The notes under the pieces were generated by a model. That model was not told the DNA's origin. It did not search any database and saw only the letters and a list, made by a program, of their open reading frames with translations. The position numbers and the translations under genes were made by a program. A DNA stretch of 64,000 bases, from NCBI RefSeq assembly GCF_029960645.1, contig NZ_JASBQY010000005.1, forward strand, positions 181,292 to 245,291. The letters are read 5' to 3'. The stretch is from Arthrobacter sp. AL12 (GTDB lineage: Bacteria; Actinomycetota; Actinomycetes; Actinomycetales; Micrococcaceae). This document shows, in pieces, positions 49,001 through 55,177 of this stretch. Each line of letters starts with the position of its first letter. Positions within the stretch are counted from its first letter, which is position 1.

Positions 49001-49271
49001 TCGCCGGCGTCACCGCCCCATCCAACACCCGCGACGGATAATTCAACCGCCCCACCGCATTCTTGGACTTCGACACCACCCACACTCCACCATCGTTCAA
49101 CTCCACCTCAGTGGTCTTAAACCCCGGATAGATGACGGCGCCCGTGATGAGGACGGCGGAGGCGGCAGCAAGGCCGGTTCCGGCCAGAAAACGTCGGCGG
49201 CGGGCCGTGAGAGGGCGTGCCGTAACCGGTCGGCGGGTTTTTGGCCGCAGTGCTGACAGCAAGGTCTTCAT
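43092..49271 (-). CDS. Giant Ig-like/FN3 surface protein B
   Basis: A 2059-residue paralogue of protein A with the same order: basic N-terminus, TM helix (~28-48), propeller-like domain, about eleven Ca2+-type Ig/cadherin-like repeats, FN3 modules and a four-cysteine C-terminal domain ending in Cys. Outside the shared N-terminal block (residues 45-385) the two are clearly diverged; for example VIRYTVQDKTEDPTRQASGR in B is IVAYTVADKTGESSRNATAR in A. The C-terminal cap (~100 residues) is longer than in A and contains DTEWYRVESG. The ATG at 49269-49271 is used; an in-frame start 33 bp earlier is possible. It follows a strong terminator and is probably the first gene of the operon. Confidence 0.88.
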   Translation of the reverse strand: MKTLLSALRPKTRRPVTARPLTARRRRFLAGTGLAAASAVLITGAVIYPGFKTTEVELNDGGVWVVSKSKNAVGRLNYPSRVLDGAVTPASTTFDVLQDAGTVFVDDSAGSTLNQVSAANMRLGGDKKLPGSAAVSFGSQVMSVTDAAKGTVWALSPSTVNGFDEESSEPVLTGSAGTVSAVGADDRIYSADPKSGQVTVTSVDAGGAVTDSTVSSWEGLKGAGDLQLAVVGDQPVVLDAGRGKLFLPGGRELALAEARDAKLQLSGPAADAVAVATPKALLRQPLDGSTAKTVTFGGQGVPAAPVQLAGCVHAAWSGANKYVRECVSDADDKTVDVPKASASPSYAFRVNRDLVVLNDVNSGNVWLVNQNMQLVNNWDDVVPPKQTSDDADKDSADEVQQTVLPDRTKPNSAPVANPDSFGVRAGKTTILPVLDNDTDPDGDILTVQAPDPVKSGLLAPIYGSTGFQVSVPAEQTGSETFKYSADDGRGLSATADITLTVIPAGENSAPRQKPNRNTSLVVQSGKLVTQNILPDWIDPDGDDLYVVSATSSDPRDQLKARPDGLLSFQDAGAEPGRKIVTVTVSDGQSSTEGKITVDVRAPGALPPIANADHLVAVAGVDTVVTPLKNDSDPQGGALRLAQVSPDGNSTAAMGADQQTFTFNSTAQGAHYVTYLVTNGPASGQQLVRVDVVPGNGDGAPVAVRDTALLPSGGSVLVDVLGNDSDPSGGVLVVQSVTAEDGQPVSVSVLDHSVVRITDIRAQGQLNVTYTISNGKSSASGEIAVLVVPAPAKLQAPQAKPDEATVRAGDVVTIPVLENDTDPNGGKLTLEPVLAQQPDAADGRIFPSGNTLRFIAGEAPKTVYAIYKVTNDSGQSDSQQLTIRIRARDDERNTRPEPKNLTARVVAGMVVRIPVPLDGIDSDGDSVQLIGIDRAPATGTALVKDGYLEFTATGNAAGTDTFNYRVRDRIGAENTGTVIVGIAPPEANNQKPIAMDDAVDVRPGRKIAVDALSNDSDPDGDPISLVSNAFEARPELQVEAADGGKVLLTAPGTAGNESVSYKVQDDKKAQGSAVIRVRISPEAALKPPVAKDDVVTPAETLGKSAVDVPVLKNDSDPDGVAAELKVSLPDGNPNARVGGDGNVVVALVPKDQLVPYTVTDVDGQSATAIIWVPGQGEQHPSLARTDVVEVMAGQEITLDLNEYVRVRDGRTPRITQVDKVRVQGAATENVVAGNGSALRYAALEDYVGPGSVTFEVTDGTGPDDPQGLTSTLSIITRVLPDPNANHQPSFSGTDLEVPKAESVSLELGNLAKDVDSGDQEKLKFELDGTLPDGFQATIEGQTLKVTAEATSAAGRQGTIPLKVTDGRSEPVKATVAATVVASNRPLPTANEDVIEGANAGRTETINVLANDFNPFGGTPLKIISATVETGSAAGAPAVTGDSITVTPAEGSKGVMVIRYTVQDKTEDPTRQASGRVRITVRDKPDAPSAPSATDVRSRTAVLKWAPPSDNGAAIRKYTVTSSGFSQDCATTTCTLSGLTNDVKYVFTVTATNEVGESAPSAASNEIRPDEKPSPPEAPTVKAGDKNMVVNWAPAKTEGSAVKSYNLEISPPPASGIGVKNGVTGLNYTWPGLTNGVRYKVRAQAVNELGPSEWGIYSAEDNPAGVPAAPAAPTTAVDSAVGTSNQLKVNWAEPNTNGDAIKNYYVTMSGGGGAAQTQMVAGTVRTANFTANNSEASYTFTVQAENKAGKGAVSAASAPRRATGKLSTVSGVSATEANTGGAGRAVTINFRELSNAERNGSAPNEVSYTYRASTGQSGPIRPGQTVGGFTNGAATTITVTANSTVAPSSDASTGAPATPYGAPGTPSASGQNGAENQKSLSFSWSSPSTSTNDVAYTQIKIDGGGWERVAGSGSRTVNTAGFDERHTIQVQTVNSLGTGGPVASASAQSGPPQRVWTTRVKTSDPNFVRTCTYTQGGSNYRPTPYFDCDGVNNGDSPPWFYKNSGETIVVKCYIVQNDNWTNSPDTEWYRVESGSNRNVGRYVIAGHTQLGAPYSLGIPRC
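48117..49139. repeat. 1,023-bp duplicated block, copy in giant gene B
   Basis: Partner of the block at 41814-42836. It ends at the 3' edge just after the codons for VVPPK and at the 5' edge inside the TM-proximal codons. The same atypical codon use is seen in both copies. Confidence 0.95.
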
Positions 49272-49333
49272 GTGTGCGGTGCCCCCCAGAGTCACGGCAT
49301 CCAAGCATGGGGCATCGGCCTTGGCTGGTGTCG

Positions 49334-49363
49334 GATAGCTTTGACTATTGCATATTAGCTATC
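49334..49363 (-). promoter_or_regulatory. AT-rich promoter/operator region of giant gene B
   Basis: An inverted repeat GATAGCT (49334-49340) / AGCTATC (49357-49363) with a 16-bp AT-rich spacer lies 63 bp upstream of the B start, between it and the upstream terminator. This is the most AT-rich spot of the neighbourhood and the natural place for the promoter. The exact -35/-10 are not clear. Confidence 0.45.
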
Positions 49364-49376
49364 GATTTGAAAAACC

Positions 49377-49393
49377 CGGGCGCGTCGCGCCCG
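49377..49393 (-). terminator. Rho-independent terminator of the birA-PH-cyclase operon
   Basis: CGGGCGC (49377-49383) pairs with GCGCCCG (49387-49393) with a 3-nt loop. Read on the minus strand it is followed by GGTTTTTC. It lies 34 bp past the cyclase stop, so it isolates the giant-gene operon from the upstream genes. Confidence 0.8.
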
Positions 49394-49426
49394 AAGGGAA
49401 CGGCATCGGCGCAGCGCAGGGGCCGA

Positions 49427-50821
49427 TTAGTCCAGGACGAGGCCGCGGCCGCTGCCGCGCTGGAGCTGCACCGGGTGGATCTCGCCGAAGCCCCGGACGT
49501 CTTCGGCCGGCCGCGGATGCAGGACGAAGCGGTCGTCCTCTTCCAGCGCGGCCGCGGTCATGGAATCCACCAGCACCGTCCCCGGATCCGCCAGCGCGGT
49601 GAGCCGGGCGGCCAGGTTGACCGTCGGGCCGTAGATGTCGCCCAGCCGGGAGAGGATGCGGCCCCACACCATGGCCACGCGGGCCTGCGGCAGGATTTCG
49701 TCGTCGGTGAAGGCCTGGCAGAGGGCGAGGGAGATCTCGGCGCCGGCCGCGGGGGTCTCGGCGATGTACAGGACCTCGTCGCCGACGGTCTTCACCAGGC
49801 GCCCGCCGCCCACCGAGATGATCTCGGCACACTTGTTCTCGAAGCGCTGCACCAGCTGCGCGAGGGTCTTTTCGTTCATTCGGCGGGACAGGCTCGTGTA
49901 GGAGACCAGGTCCGCGAAGCCGACGGCCCGTGCCAGCGGCAGCGGGGCGTCATCCTCGTCGCCTTCACGGCCCTCCTCGCTGGATGCCAGCCCGGCCTCG
50001 GCGCGCACGGCAAGGCGCTGGACGCCGGCGTTGAGCTGGCGGCGCCAGGAGTAGAGCAGCATTTCCTCGAGCGCGTCCACGAGGGACGGCAGTTCGCCGA
50101 CCAGGCGCTTGCGGGCCATGGCGTCGGTGACGCCCTGGTTCTGGACCATGTCCTCGACGAGGGCCTCGACCTGCCAGACCACCATGCGGTCTGTCATCTG
50201 GCCGATGGCGCGGGTCACGGAGATGGCGGCTTCCTCGGTGAGTTTGCCGGCGCGGACCAGGTCCACAATGGTGTTCAGCGCGGCCTGGTCGCGTTCTGTG
50301 AACGCAACGTCCTCGTCCCCGATATTGGGGAAGCCCAGGGCCCGCCAGAGTTTCCGGGCCGAGAGCAGGGACAGTCCGGCGCCGGATGCGACTTCACGGC
50401 GGCGGAGCTTGCGTTCCCCGCCGAGCAGCCGCTGCTCGAGGGCTTTCAGGGCCACGCGTTCGGCGGACATGGTTCCGGTGGGCGCCGCGGGGGCAGCCAT
50501 TCCTGCGGTGCCGTCGGGGCGGGCGCCAGGGCTGGCATCGGCGTCGAGGTCGGGGCCGGCGTCGGCGTCGAGACTGGTGTCCGCCGCGAACTCGGCGTCG
50601 GACGGGTCCGAGTCGGTCTCGACGGAATCGGCGTCGTCGGGTTCGGCCGGAGCAGCGCCGGCCTGCCCATCCGCGGCGGAGTCCGCGGCCTCATCCGAGC
50701 CTTCGGCGATGGAATCGAGGACGGCTGCTTCGAGGCTGGCGGCCTCGACGAAGGCGTCAGAAACGTGTGACGGCTCCTCTGCCAGCAGTCCTGCTTCACG
50801 GCGTACGTTGTCAGCGCTCAT
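49427..50821 (-). CDS. Class III adenylate cyclase, Rv1264-like
   Basis: A 464-residue soluble cyclase making cAMP. An acidic, low-complexity N-terminus (~1-120) precedes a helical regulatory domain resembling that of the pH-sensing cyclase Rv1264 (ERVALKALEQRLLGGERKLRRREVA, ISVTRAIGQMTDRM). The C-terminal catalytic domain has the first metal Asp in GFADLVSYT (~300), Lys and second metal Asp in LVKTVGDEVLY, and DIYGPTVNLAARL. The Lys and Asp are the adenine-specifying residues, so ATP rather than GTP is the expected substrate. The ATG at 50819-50821 overlaps the PH-domain gene by 11 bp. Confidence 0.88.
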   Translation of the reverse strand: MSADNVRREAGLLAEEPSHVSDAFVEAASLEAAVLDSIAEGSDEAADSAADGQAGAAPAEPDDADSVETDSDPSDAEFAADTSLDADAGPDLDADASPGARPDGTAGMAAPAAPTGTMSAERVALKALEQRLLGGERKLRRREVASGAGLSLLSARKLWRALGFPNIGDEDVAFTERDQAALNTIVDLVRAGKLTEEAAISVTRAIGQMTDRMVVWQVEALVEDMVQNQGVTDAMARKRLVGELPSLVDALEEMLLYSWRRQLNAGVQRLAVRAEAGLASSEEGREGDEDDAPLPLARAVGFADLVSYTSLSRRMNEKTLAQLVQRFENKCAEIISVGGGRLVKTVGDEVLYIAETPAAGAEISLALCQAFTDDEILPQARVAMVWGRILSRLGDIYGPTVNLAARLTALADPGTVLVDSMTAAALEEDDRFVLHPRPAEDVRGFGEIHPVQLQRGSGRGLVLD

Positions 50822-51419
50822 CTCTTCCACCTTCTCTCGTCTCGTCAGGCCAGGCCCCGTCTGCGTTGTACGGCCCTCCCCCGGCACCCAGGACGCCGCC
50901 CTGGGGCAGGTCGTCAATGGCGTCGTGGATGAAGTTGCGGAATGTCGCAGCTTCCGGAACGTCGGGGACCACCGTGCTGGAGGGGTACCCGGTATCCAAG
51001 GATATATTCCCGGACCGCAATACGCGTTGGAGCAACGACTGATGGATGACCACATTACGAATGGTGGCCAGGGAGACCTGCAGGTCCCGCCGCCGCAGCA
51101 TGCCGTAGCGGACCACCAGCCGCTGGCTCGTCAGGATGTATTTGGTGGCGTGCCAGCTCATGACTCTCGGCAGGCAGTAGCCCAGCAGCACCCAGGCCGC
51201 CAGCGTAATGCACGCCCCGATCAGCCACGGCGTCCACTCCCTGGCGGACTCCTTGAGCAGCGGGGCCAGCCGGGCGGGCCCGCCCTTCACGATCCAGGCG
51301 CTGGCGTAGGCGGCCAGCGCCGGAACCAGGATGAACAGCAGCGCCGGGACAATCAGGGTCCTGGGCTGCGGCCGGGTCACCACGATCACCTGCTCGCCCG
51401 GGAAGAGCTCTTTACGCAT
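50811..51419 (-). CDS. PH-domain (bPH_2/DUF304) membrane protein
   Basis: A 202-residue protein with two TM helices (~20-42 and ~63-85) followed by a bacterial PH domain. The latter is recognised by SWHATKYILTSQRLVVRYGMLRRRDLQVSLATIRNVVIHQSLLQRVL and GNISLDTG. Such proteins are common membrane-associated modules without a settled function. The ATG at 51417-51419 overlaps the end of birA (8 bp), so translation is coupled, and its own end overlaps the cyclase start. Confidence 0.85.
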   Translation of the reverse strand: MRKELFPGEQVIVVTRPQPRTLIVPALLFILVPALAAYASAWIVKGGPARLAPLLKESAREWTPWLIGACITLAAWVLLGYCLPRVMSWHATKYILTSQRLVVRYGMLRRRDLQVSLATIRNVVIHQSLLQRVLRSGNISLDTGYPSSTVVPDVPEAATFRNFIHDAIDDLPQGGVLGAGGGPYNADGAWPDETREGGRDER

Positions 51420-52332
51420 AACCGCTTTCGTGACCCGCATTCTGGCCGGGAGGAGTCCAGGGCCGCAGGTGCACCACATCGCCGGCTGTCACCACGTGCT
51501 CGTGTCCCCCGGAGTCGACCACCATGAGTGAGCCGTAGTCATCCAGGCGGGTGGCATGGCCGATGATTTCGTGGTCGCCGGGCAGTTGGGCGCGGACCTG
51601 CTTGCCCAGCGTCGTCAGCAGGTGCTCGACCCGCTTGTGCAGCGAGGGCCCGCCGGCCATCCCGGCGGCGGGATCGCCGTCGGCGTTGCAGAAGCTGCGG
51701 TAGAGCGTGGCGAACCGGGACAGGTAGCTCTTGAGCAGCTCGGTCCGGTCCACCGTCGTCGGGTGTTCCAGCAGGACCGACGTGGCGTTGGGTACCGGCA
51801 GGTCGGCTTCGGTGAGGGTGACGTTCAGCCCGGTCCCCAGCACGACGGGCGGCACGGCACCGCCGGCCATCGGGCCCAGCTGGGCCAGGATGCCGGCGAT
51901 TTTCCGGCCGCGCACCAGGACGTCGTTGGGCCACTTGAGCTCGGCCGGGAGGCCTGCCGTCTCCAGCAGGGCCTCGCGCAGGGCCAGTGCCGCCAGCAGC
52001 GAGAGCCAGGAGTAGCTCTGGGTCGGCAGCGGTCGTCCTTCGGCGTTGACCGGGCGCAGCACCAGCGAGACGGAGACCGAGCTGTTGGCCGGCGCTTCCC
52101 AGCGGCGGTCCAGGCGGCCGCGGGCGGCGCTCTGGTATTCGGCGGTGAGCACGGTCAGGTCCGGGTACGCGGCGGGGTCCTCGGTGACACCGCGGAGCAG
52201 GTCCGCGTTCGTGGAGCCGGTGGAGTCCACCACCGTGAGCCGAGGAATGCCGTGCGCGGAGAGGAACGCCTCATCGCTGAGGGCGTTCACATCAAGGGGC
52301 GGACGGTCCGGGACTTCCTGCGCGGCTTCCAT
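51412..52332 (-). CDS. birA: Biotin--[acetyl-CoA-carboxylase] ligase
   Basis: A 306-residue enzyme that joins biotin to the carrier domain of acyl-CoA carboxylases via biotinyl-AMP. Visible motifs: VDSTGSTNADLL, the biotin/AMP loop ARGRLDRRWEAP (the usual GRGRxGRxW, here A for the first G), LKWPNDVLVRGRKIAGILAQL and the SH3-like C-terminal domain ending before HVVTAGDVVHLRP. There is no N-terminal HTH, so it is a mono-functional ligase. An acyl-CoA carboxylase lies 1.2 kb away. The start appears leaderless. Confidence 0.93.
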   Translation of the reverse strand: MEAAQEVPDRPPLDVNALSDEAFLSAHGIPRLTVVDSTGSTNADLLRGVTEDPAAYPDLTVLTAEYQSAARGRLDRRWEAPANSSVSVSLVLRPVNAEGRPLPTQSYSWLSLLAALALREALLETAGLPAELKWPNDVLVRGRKIAGILAQLGPMAGGAVPPVVLGTGLNVTLTEADLPVPNATSVLLEHPTTVDRTELLKSYLSRFATLYRSFCNADGDPAAGMAGGPSLHKRVEHLLTTLGKQVRAQLPGDHEIIGHATRLDDYGSLMVVDSGGHEHVVTAGDVVHLRPWTPPGQNAGHESGYA

Positions 52333-52345
52333 GCTTTGAATCCTA
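52333..52345 (-). promoter_or_regulatory. Leaderless promoter of birA
   Basis: On the minus strand a TAGGAT box is followed by seven bases and the ATG at 52332. No Shine-Dalgarno sequence is present. Confidence 0.5.
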
Positions 52346-52361
52346 CCGAGTTACGCCGGCT

Positions 52362-52389
52362 CCGGCTGGCCGGTCCGCCCGCCGGCCGG
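52362..52389 (-). terminator. Possible hairpin after the SDR gene
   Basis: CCGGCTGGC (52362-52370) pairs with GCCGGCCGG (52381-52389) with one mismatch, 16 bp past the SDR stop at 52405. GC-rich and without a U-run, so only a weak call. Confidence 0.3.
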
Positions 52390-52404
52390 GAAGCGGCAGG
52401 AAAC

Positions 52405-53310
52405 TCAGAGGAAGATGTCAGGAATCAGCTTCTCTTCCGGGGCGCCCAGGCTGTACGGGGTGAAGTCCGTGACGCCGGCGGCCGCGAGGACCTGCTCGTC
52501 CGTGTAGAAGTTCCCGCTCCAGCTGCCCGATTCCGGGATGGCGTTGCTGCTGGTCAGCACGGCGTGGGCCGCATCCGCCATGATTTCGGGGCCGCGGGCG
52601 CCCTGGACGATCCGGTCGCCGCCGGGCATGTTGCGGATGGCGGCCGTGTTGATCAGGGTGCAGGGCCAGAGTGAGTTCACGCTGATGCCGTCGACCTTCA
52701 GTTCCTCGGCGAGGCCCAGGGTGGTCAGGCTCATTCCGTACTTCGCCATCGTGTACGCCAGGTGCAGGCCGGCCCACTTGGGGTCCAGGTTCAGCGGCGG
52801 GGAGAGGGTCAGGATCTGGCCGGCGTCGGATTCGCGCAGGGCGGGCAGGGCGAGCTTGGAGAGCAGGAAGGTGCCGCGGACGTTGATGTCCTGCATCAGG
52901 TCATAGCGCTTCATGTCGACGTTGTCGGTTTTGGACAGGTCGATCGCGGAGGCGTTGTTGATGACGATGTCGATCCCGCCGAAGCGTTCGACGGCGGCAG
53001 CCACCGCGCCGGCCACGTCGGCGTCGTTGCGCACATCCCCGACCAGCGGCAGGGCCTGGCCGCCGGCTTCCTCGATCTGTTCGGCGGCGGAGTAGACCGT
53101 GCCTTCCAGCTTGGCGTGCGGCTGGCCGGTCTTGGCCATCAGAACGATGTTGGCGCCGTCGCGCGCGGCGCGGGTGGCGATGGCCAGGCCGATGCCGCGG
53201 CTTCCCCCGGAGATGAGGATGGTGCGGCCCTGGAGGGAACCGGCGGCCTGGTAGGGCCCTGGCTGCTGGGACTGCGGGGCGGTGCCCGAAGCGTCATTGC
53301 TCAAAGTCAT
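52405..53310 (-). CDS. Short-chain dehydrogenase/reductase, HSDL2-like
   Basis: A 301-residue NAD(P)-dependent oxidoreductase. The coenzyme motif ISGGSRGIGLAIA lies at ~33-45, then NNAS, and the catalytic Ser-Tyr-Lys appears as LTLSPPLNL and YTMAK. The LSPP...NLDPKW pattern and long C-terminal region match the hydroxysteroid-dehydrogenase-like 2 group, often found with fatty-acid metabolism genes. It lies next to an acyl-CoA carboxylase. The ATG at 53308-53310 appears leaderless, with a palindromic operator just upstream. Confidence 0.85.
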   Translation of the reverse strand: MTLSNDASGTAPQSQQPGPYQAAGSLQGRTILISGGSRGIGLAIATRAARDGANIVLMAKTGQPHAKLEGTVYSAAEQIEEAGGQALPLVGDVRNDADVAGAVAAAVERFGGIDIVINNASAIDLSKTDNVDMKRYDLMQDINVRGTFLLSKLALPALRESDAGQILTLSPPLNLDPKWAGLHLAYTMAKYGMSLTTLGLAEELKVDGISVNSLWPCTLINTAAIRNMPGGDRIVQGARGPEIMADAAHAVLTSSNAIPESGSWSGNFYTDEQVLAAAGVTDFTPYSLGAPEEKLIPDIFL

Positions 53311-53322
53311 GAGGACACTCTA
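53311..53322 (-). promoter_or_regulatory. Leaderless promoter of the SDR gene
   Basis: On the minus strand TAGAGT is followed by six bases (GTCCTC) and the ATG at 53310. The -35 zone would overlap the palindrome at 53333-53348. Confidence 0.5.
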
Positions 53323-53332
53323 GCCGACACAA

Positions 53333-53348
53333 GTTACTGGCGAGTAAC
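53333..53348. promoter_or_regulatory. 16-bp palindromic operator, GTTACT-N4-AGTAAC
   Basis: GTTACTGGCGAGTAAC is a perfect 6+4+6 palindrome, typical in form of TetR/GntR-type operators. It overlaps the -35 zone of the SDR promoter and faces the acyl-CoA carboxylase leader on the other side. A lipid-responsive repressor is a guess from the neighbouring genes. Confidence 0.55.
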
Positions 53349-53424
53349 ATCGACGCTTGGCGCGTGTCCGGACAGCCGCCGCCCCCGCCCACGTGGTGGT
53401 TCCGGTGAGAGTCGCGGTGAATCT

Positions 53425-53439
53425 TGTAGGTTTTCTACA
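53425..53439. promoter_or_regulatory. Inverted repeat TGTAG-N5-CTACA upstream of the carboxylase
   Basis: TGTAG (53425-53429) and CTACA (53435-53439) surround GTTTT in the 283-bp gap between the SDR and carboxylase genes. The rest of this gap (53311-53593) shows the SDR promoter and operator and a TAGACT box at 53463-53468 that could be the carboxylase -10. Confidence 0.3.
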
Positions 53440-53593
53440 GCGGCATGGGCCAATAGCGTCACTAGACTTGCCATCAAGGCCCGGCTTTTGTGGATACCAG
53501 CCAAAGCACCACGCGGGACAGGGCCGGCGCACCACAGCATCGCCAGCAGCACACGATTCAGCAGAACATCAGCGACAGAGCCGGAGACACTTG

Positions 53594-55177
53594 ATGAGCC
53601 ACGATCTGACCACGACCGCGGGAAAGATTGCCGATTTCCGCGACCGCCAGGCCCGTGCTGAGCAGCCTTCGGGCCCGGAAGCGATCGAGAAGCAGCACGC
53701 CCGTGGCAAGAACACGGCCCGCGAGCGCATCGACCTGTTGCTGGACGCCGGCTCGTTCGTCGAGTTTGACGCGCTCGCCGTGCACCGCTCCAGCGCCTTC
53801 GGCATGGAGAAGAAGAAGCCGCTGGGCGACGGCCTGGTCTCCGGTTACGGCACCGTGGACGGCCGCCCCGTGGCCGTGTACAGCCAGGACTTTTCCGTCT
53901 ATGGCGGCTCGCTGAGCCAGGTCAACGGCGAGAAGATCGTCAAGGTCCAGGAATTCGCGCTGCGCAACGGCTGCCCCGTGGTCGGCGTCCTCGACGGCGG
54001 CGGCGCCCGTATCCAGGAAGGTGTTGCCTCGCTCGCGATGTTCGCGGACATCTTCCGGAACAACGTCCATGCTTCCGGTGTGGTCCCGCAGATCTCCCTC
54101 ATCATGGGCCCCTCCGCCGGCGGCGCGGCCTATTCCCCGGCCCTGACCGACTATGTGGTCATGGTGGACAAGACCTCGCACATGTTCATCACCGGCCCGG
54201 ACGTAATCAAGACCGTCACCGGTGAGGACGTGGACATGGAGACCCTCGGCGGCGCCCGGCAGCACAACGCCAACACCGGTACCTCCACCTACCTCGCCTC
54301 CGACGAGGCCGACGCCATCGAGTTCGTCCGCGAACTCCTGGACTTCCTGCCCTCCAACAACCTCGCCGAGGCCCCCGTGCTGGAGCACACCCAGGAACTG
54401 GAGCTCGACGACGACGATCTCGCCCTGGACGCGCTGATCCCGGACTCGGCCAACCAGCCGTACGACATGCGCAAGGTCGTTGAACAGATCGTGGACGACG
54501 CGCACTTCCTGGAGATGCAGTCCCTCTACGCCCCGAACGTGATGATCGGCTACGGCCGGGTCGAGGGCCACACCGTGGGCATCGTGGCCAACCAGCCGAT
54601 GCAGTTCGCCGGCACCCTGGACATCGCCGCCTCGGAGAAGGCCGCCCGCTTCGTCCGGCACTGCGACGCCTTCAATATCCCCATCATCACCCTCGTGGAC
54701 GTGCCGGGCTTCCTGCCGGGCAAGGACCAGGAGTTCCAGGGCATCATCCGCCGCGGCGCGAAGCTGCTCTACGCCTACGCCGAGGCAACGGTGCCGAAGC
54801 TGACGGTCATCACCCGCAAGGCCTACGGCGGAGCGTACATCGTGATGGGCTCCAAGAAGCTCGGTGCGGACCTCAACCTGGCCTGGCCCACTGCGCAGAT
54901 CGGCGTGATGGGCGCCCAGGGCGCCGTCAATATCCTGTACCGCCGCGAGCTCGCCGCGGTCGCGGCGGACGGCGGCGACGTCGAGGCCAAGCGCGCCGAG
55001 GTCATCCGGCAGTACGAGGAAGAGCTGCTCAACCCCTACCAGGCCGCCCAGCTCGGCTACGTGGACGCGGTCATCGCCCCGTCCGAGACCCGGGTGCAGA
55101 TCATCAAGGGCCTGCGTGCCCTGCGGGACAAGCGCGCCAGCCTGCCCGCCAAGAAGCACGGGAACATCCCGCTGTGA
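53594..55177 (+). CDS. Acyl-CoA carboxylase, beta (carboxyltransferase) subunit
   Basis: A 527-residue carboxyltransferase that moves CO2 from biotin to acetyl- or propionyl-CoA. The N-half has [26 protein letters not shown] and the oxyanion-hole region [17 protein letters not shown] with [14 protein letters not shown]. The C-half has [29 protein letters not shown] and [13 protein letters not shown]. This is the actinobacterial AccD/PccB type. The ATG at 53594 has GGAG upstream; a 79-codon longer frame is rejected. It overlaps the epsilon-subunit gene (GTGA). Confidence 0.95.
   Translation: MSHDLTTTAGKIADFRDRQARAEQPSGPEAIEKQHARGKNTARERIDLLLDAGSFVEFDALAVHRSSAFGMEKKKPLGDGLVSGYGTVDGRPVAVYSQDFSVYGGSLSQVNGEKIVKVQEFALRNGCPVVGVLDGGGARIQEGVASLAMFADIFRNNVHASGVVPQISLIMGPSAGGAAYSPALTDYVVMVDKTSHMFITGPDVIKTVTGEDVDMETLGGARQHNANTGTSTYLASDEADAIEFVRELLDFLPSNNLAEAPVLEHTQELELDDDDLALDALIPDSANQPYDMRKVVEQIVDDAHFLEMQSLYAPNVMIGYGRVEGHTVGIVANQPMQFAGTLDIAASEKAARFVRHCDAFNIPIITLVDVPGFLPGKDQEFQGIIRRGAKLLYAYAEATVPKLTVITRKAYGGAYIVMGSKKLGADLNLAWPTAQIGVMGAQGAVNILYRRELAAVAADGGDVEAKRAEVIRQYEEELLNPYQAAQLGYVDAVIAPSETRVQIIKGLRALRDKRASLPAKKHGNIPL

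Noticed and set aside
36843..49271. CRISPR-like or transposon explanation for the duplicated 1,023-bp block
   Set aside because: The block is coding, in frame, present twice at equivalent gene positions, and has no terminal repeats, transposase or spacers.
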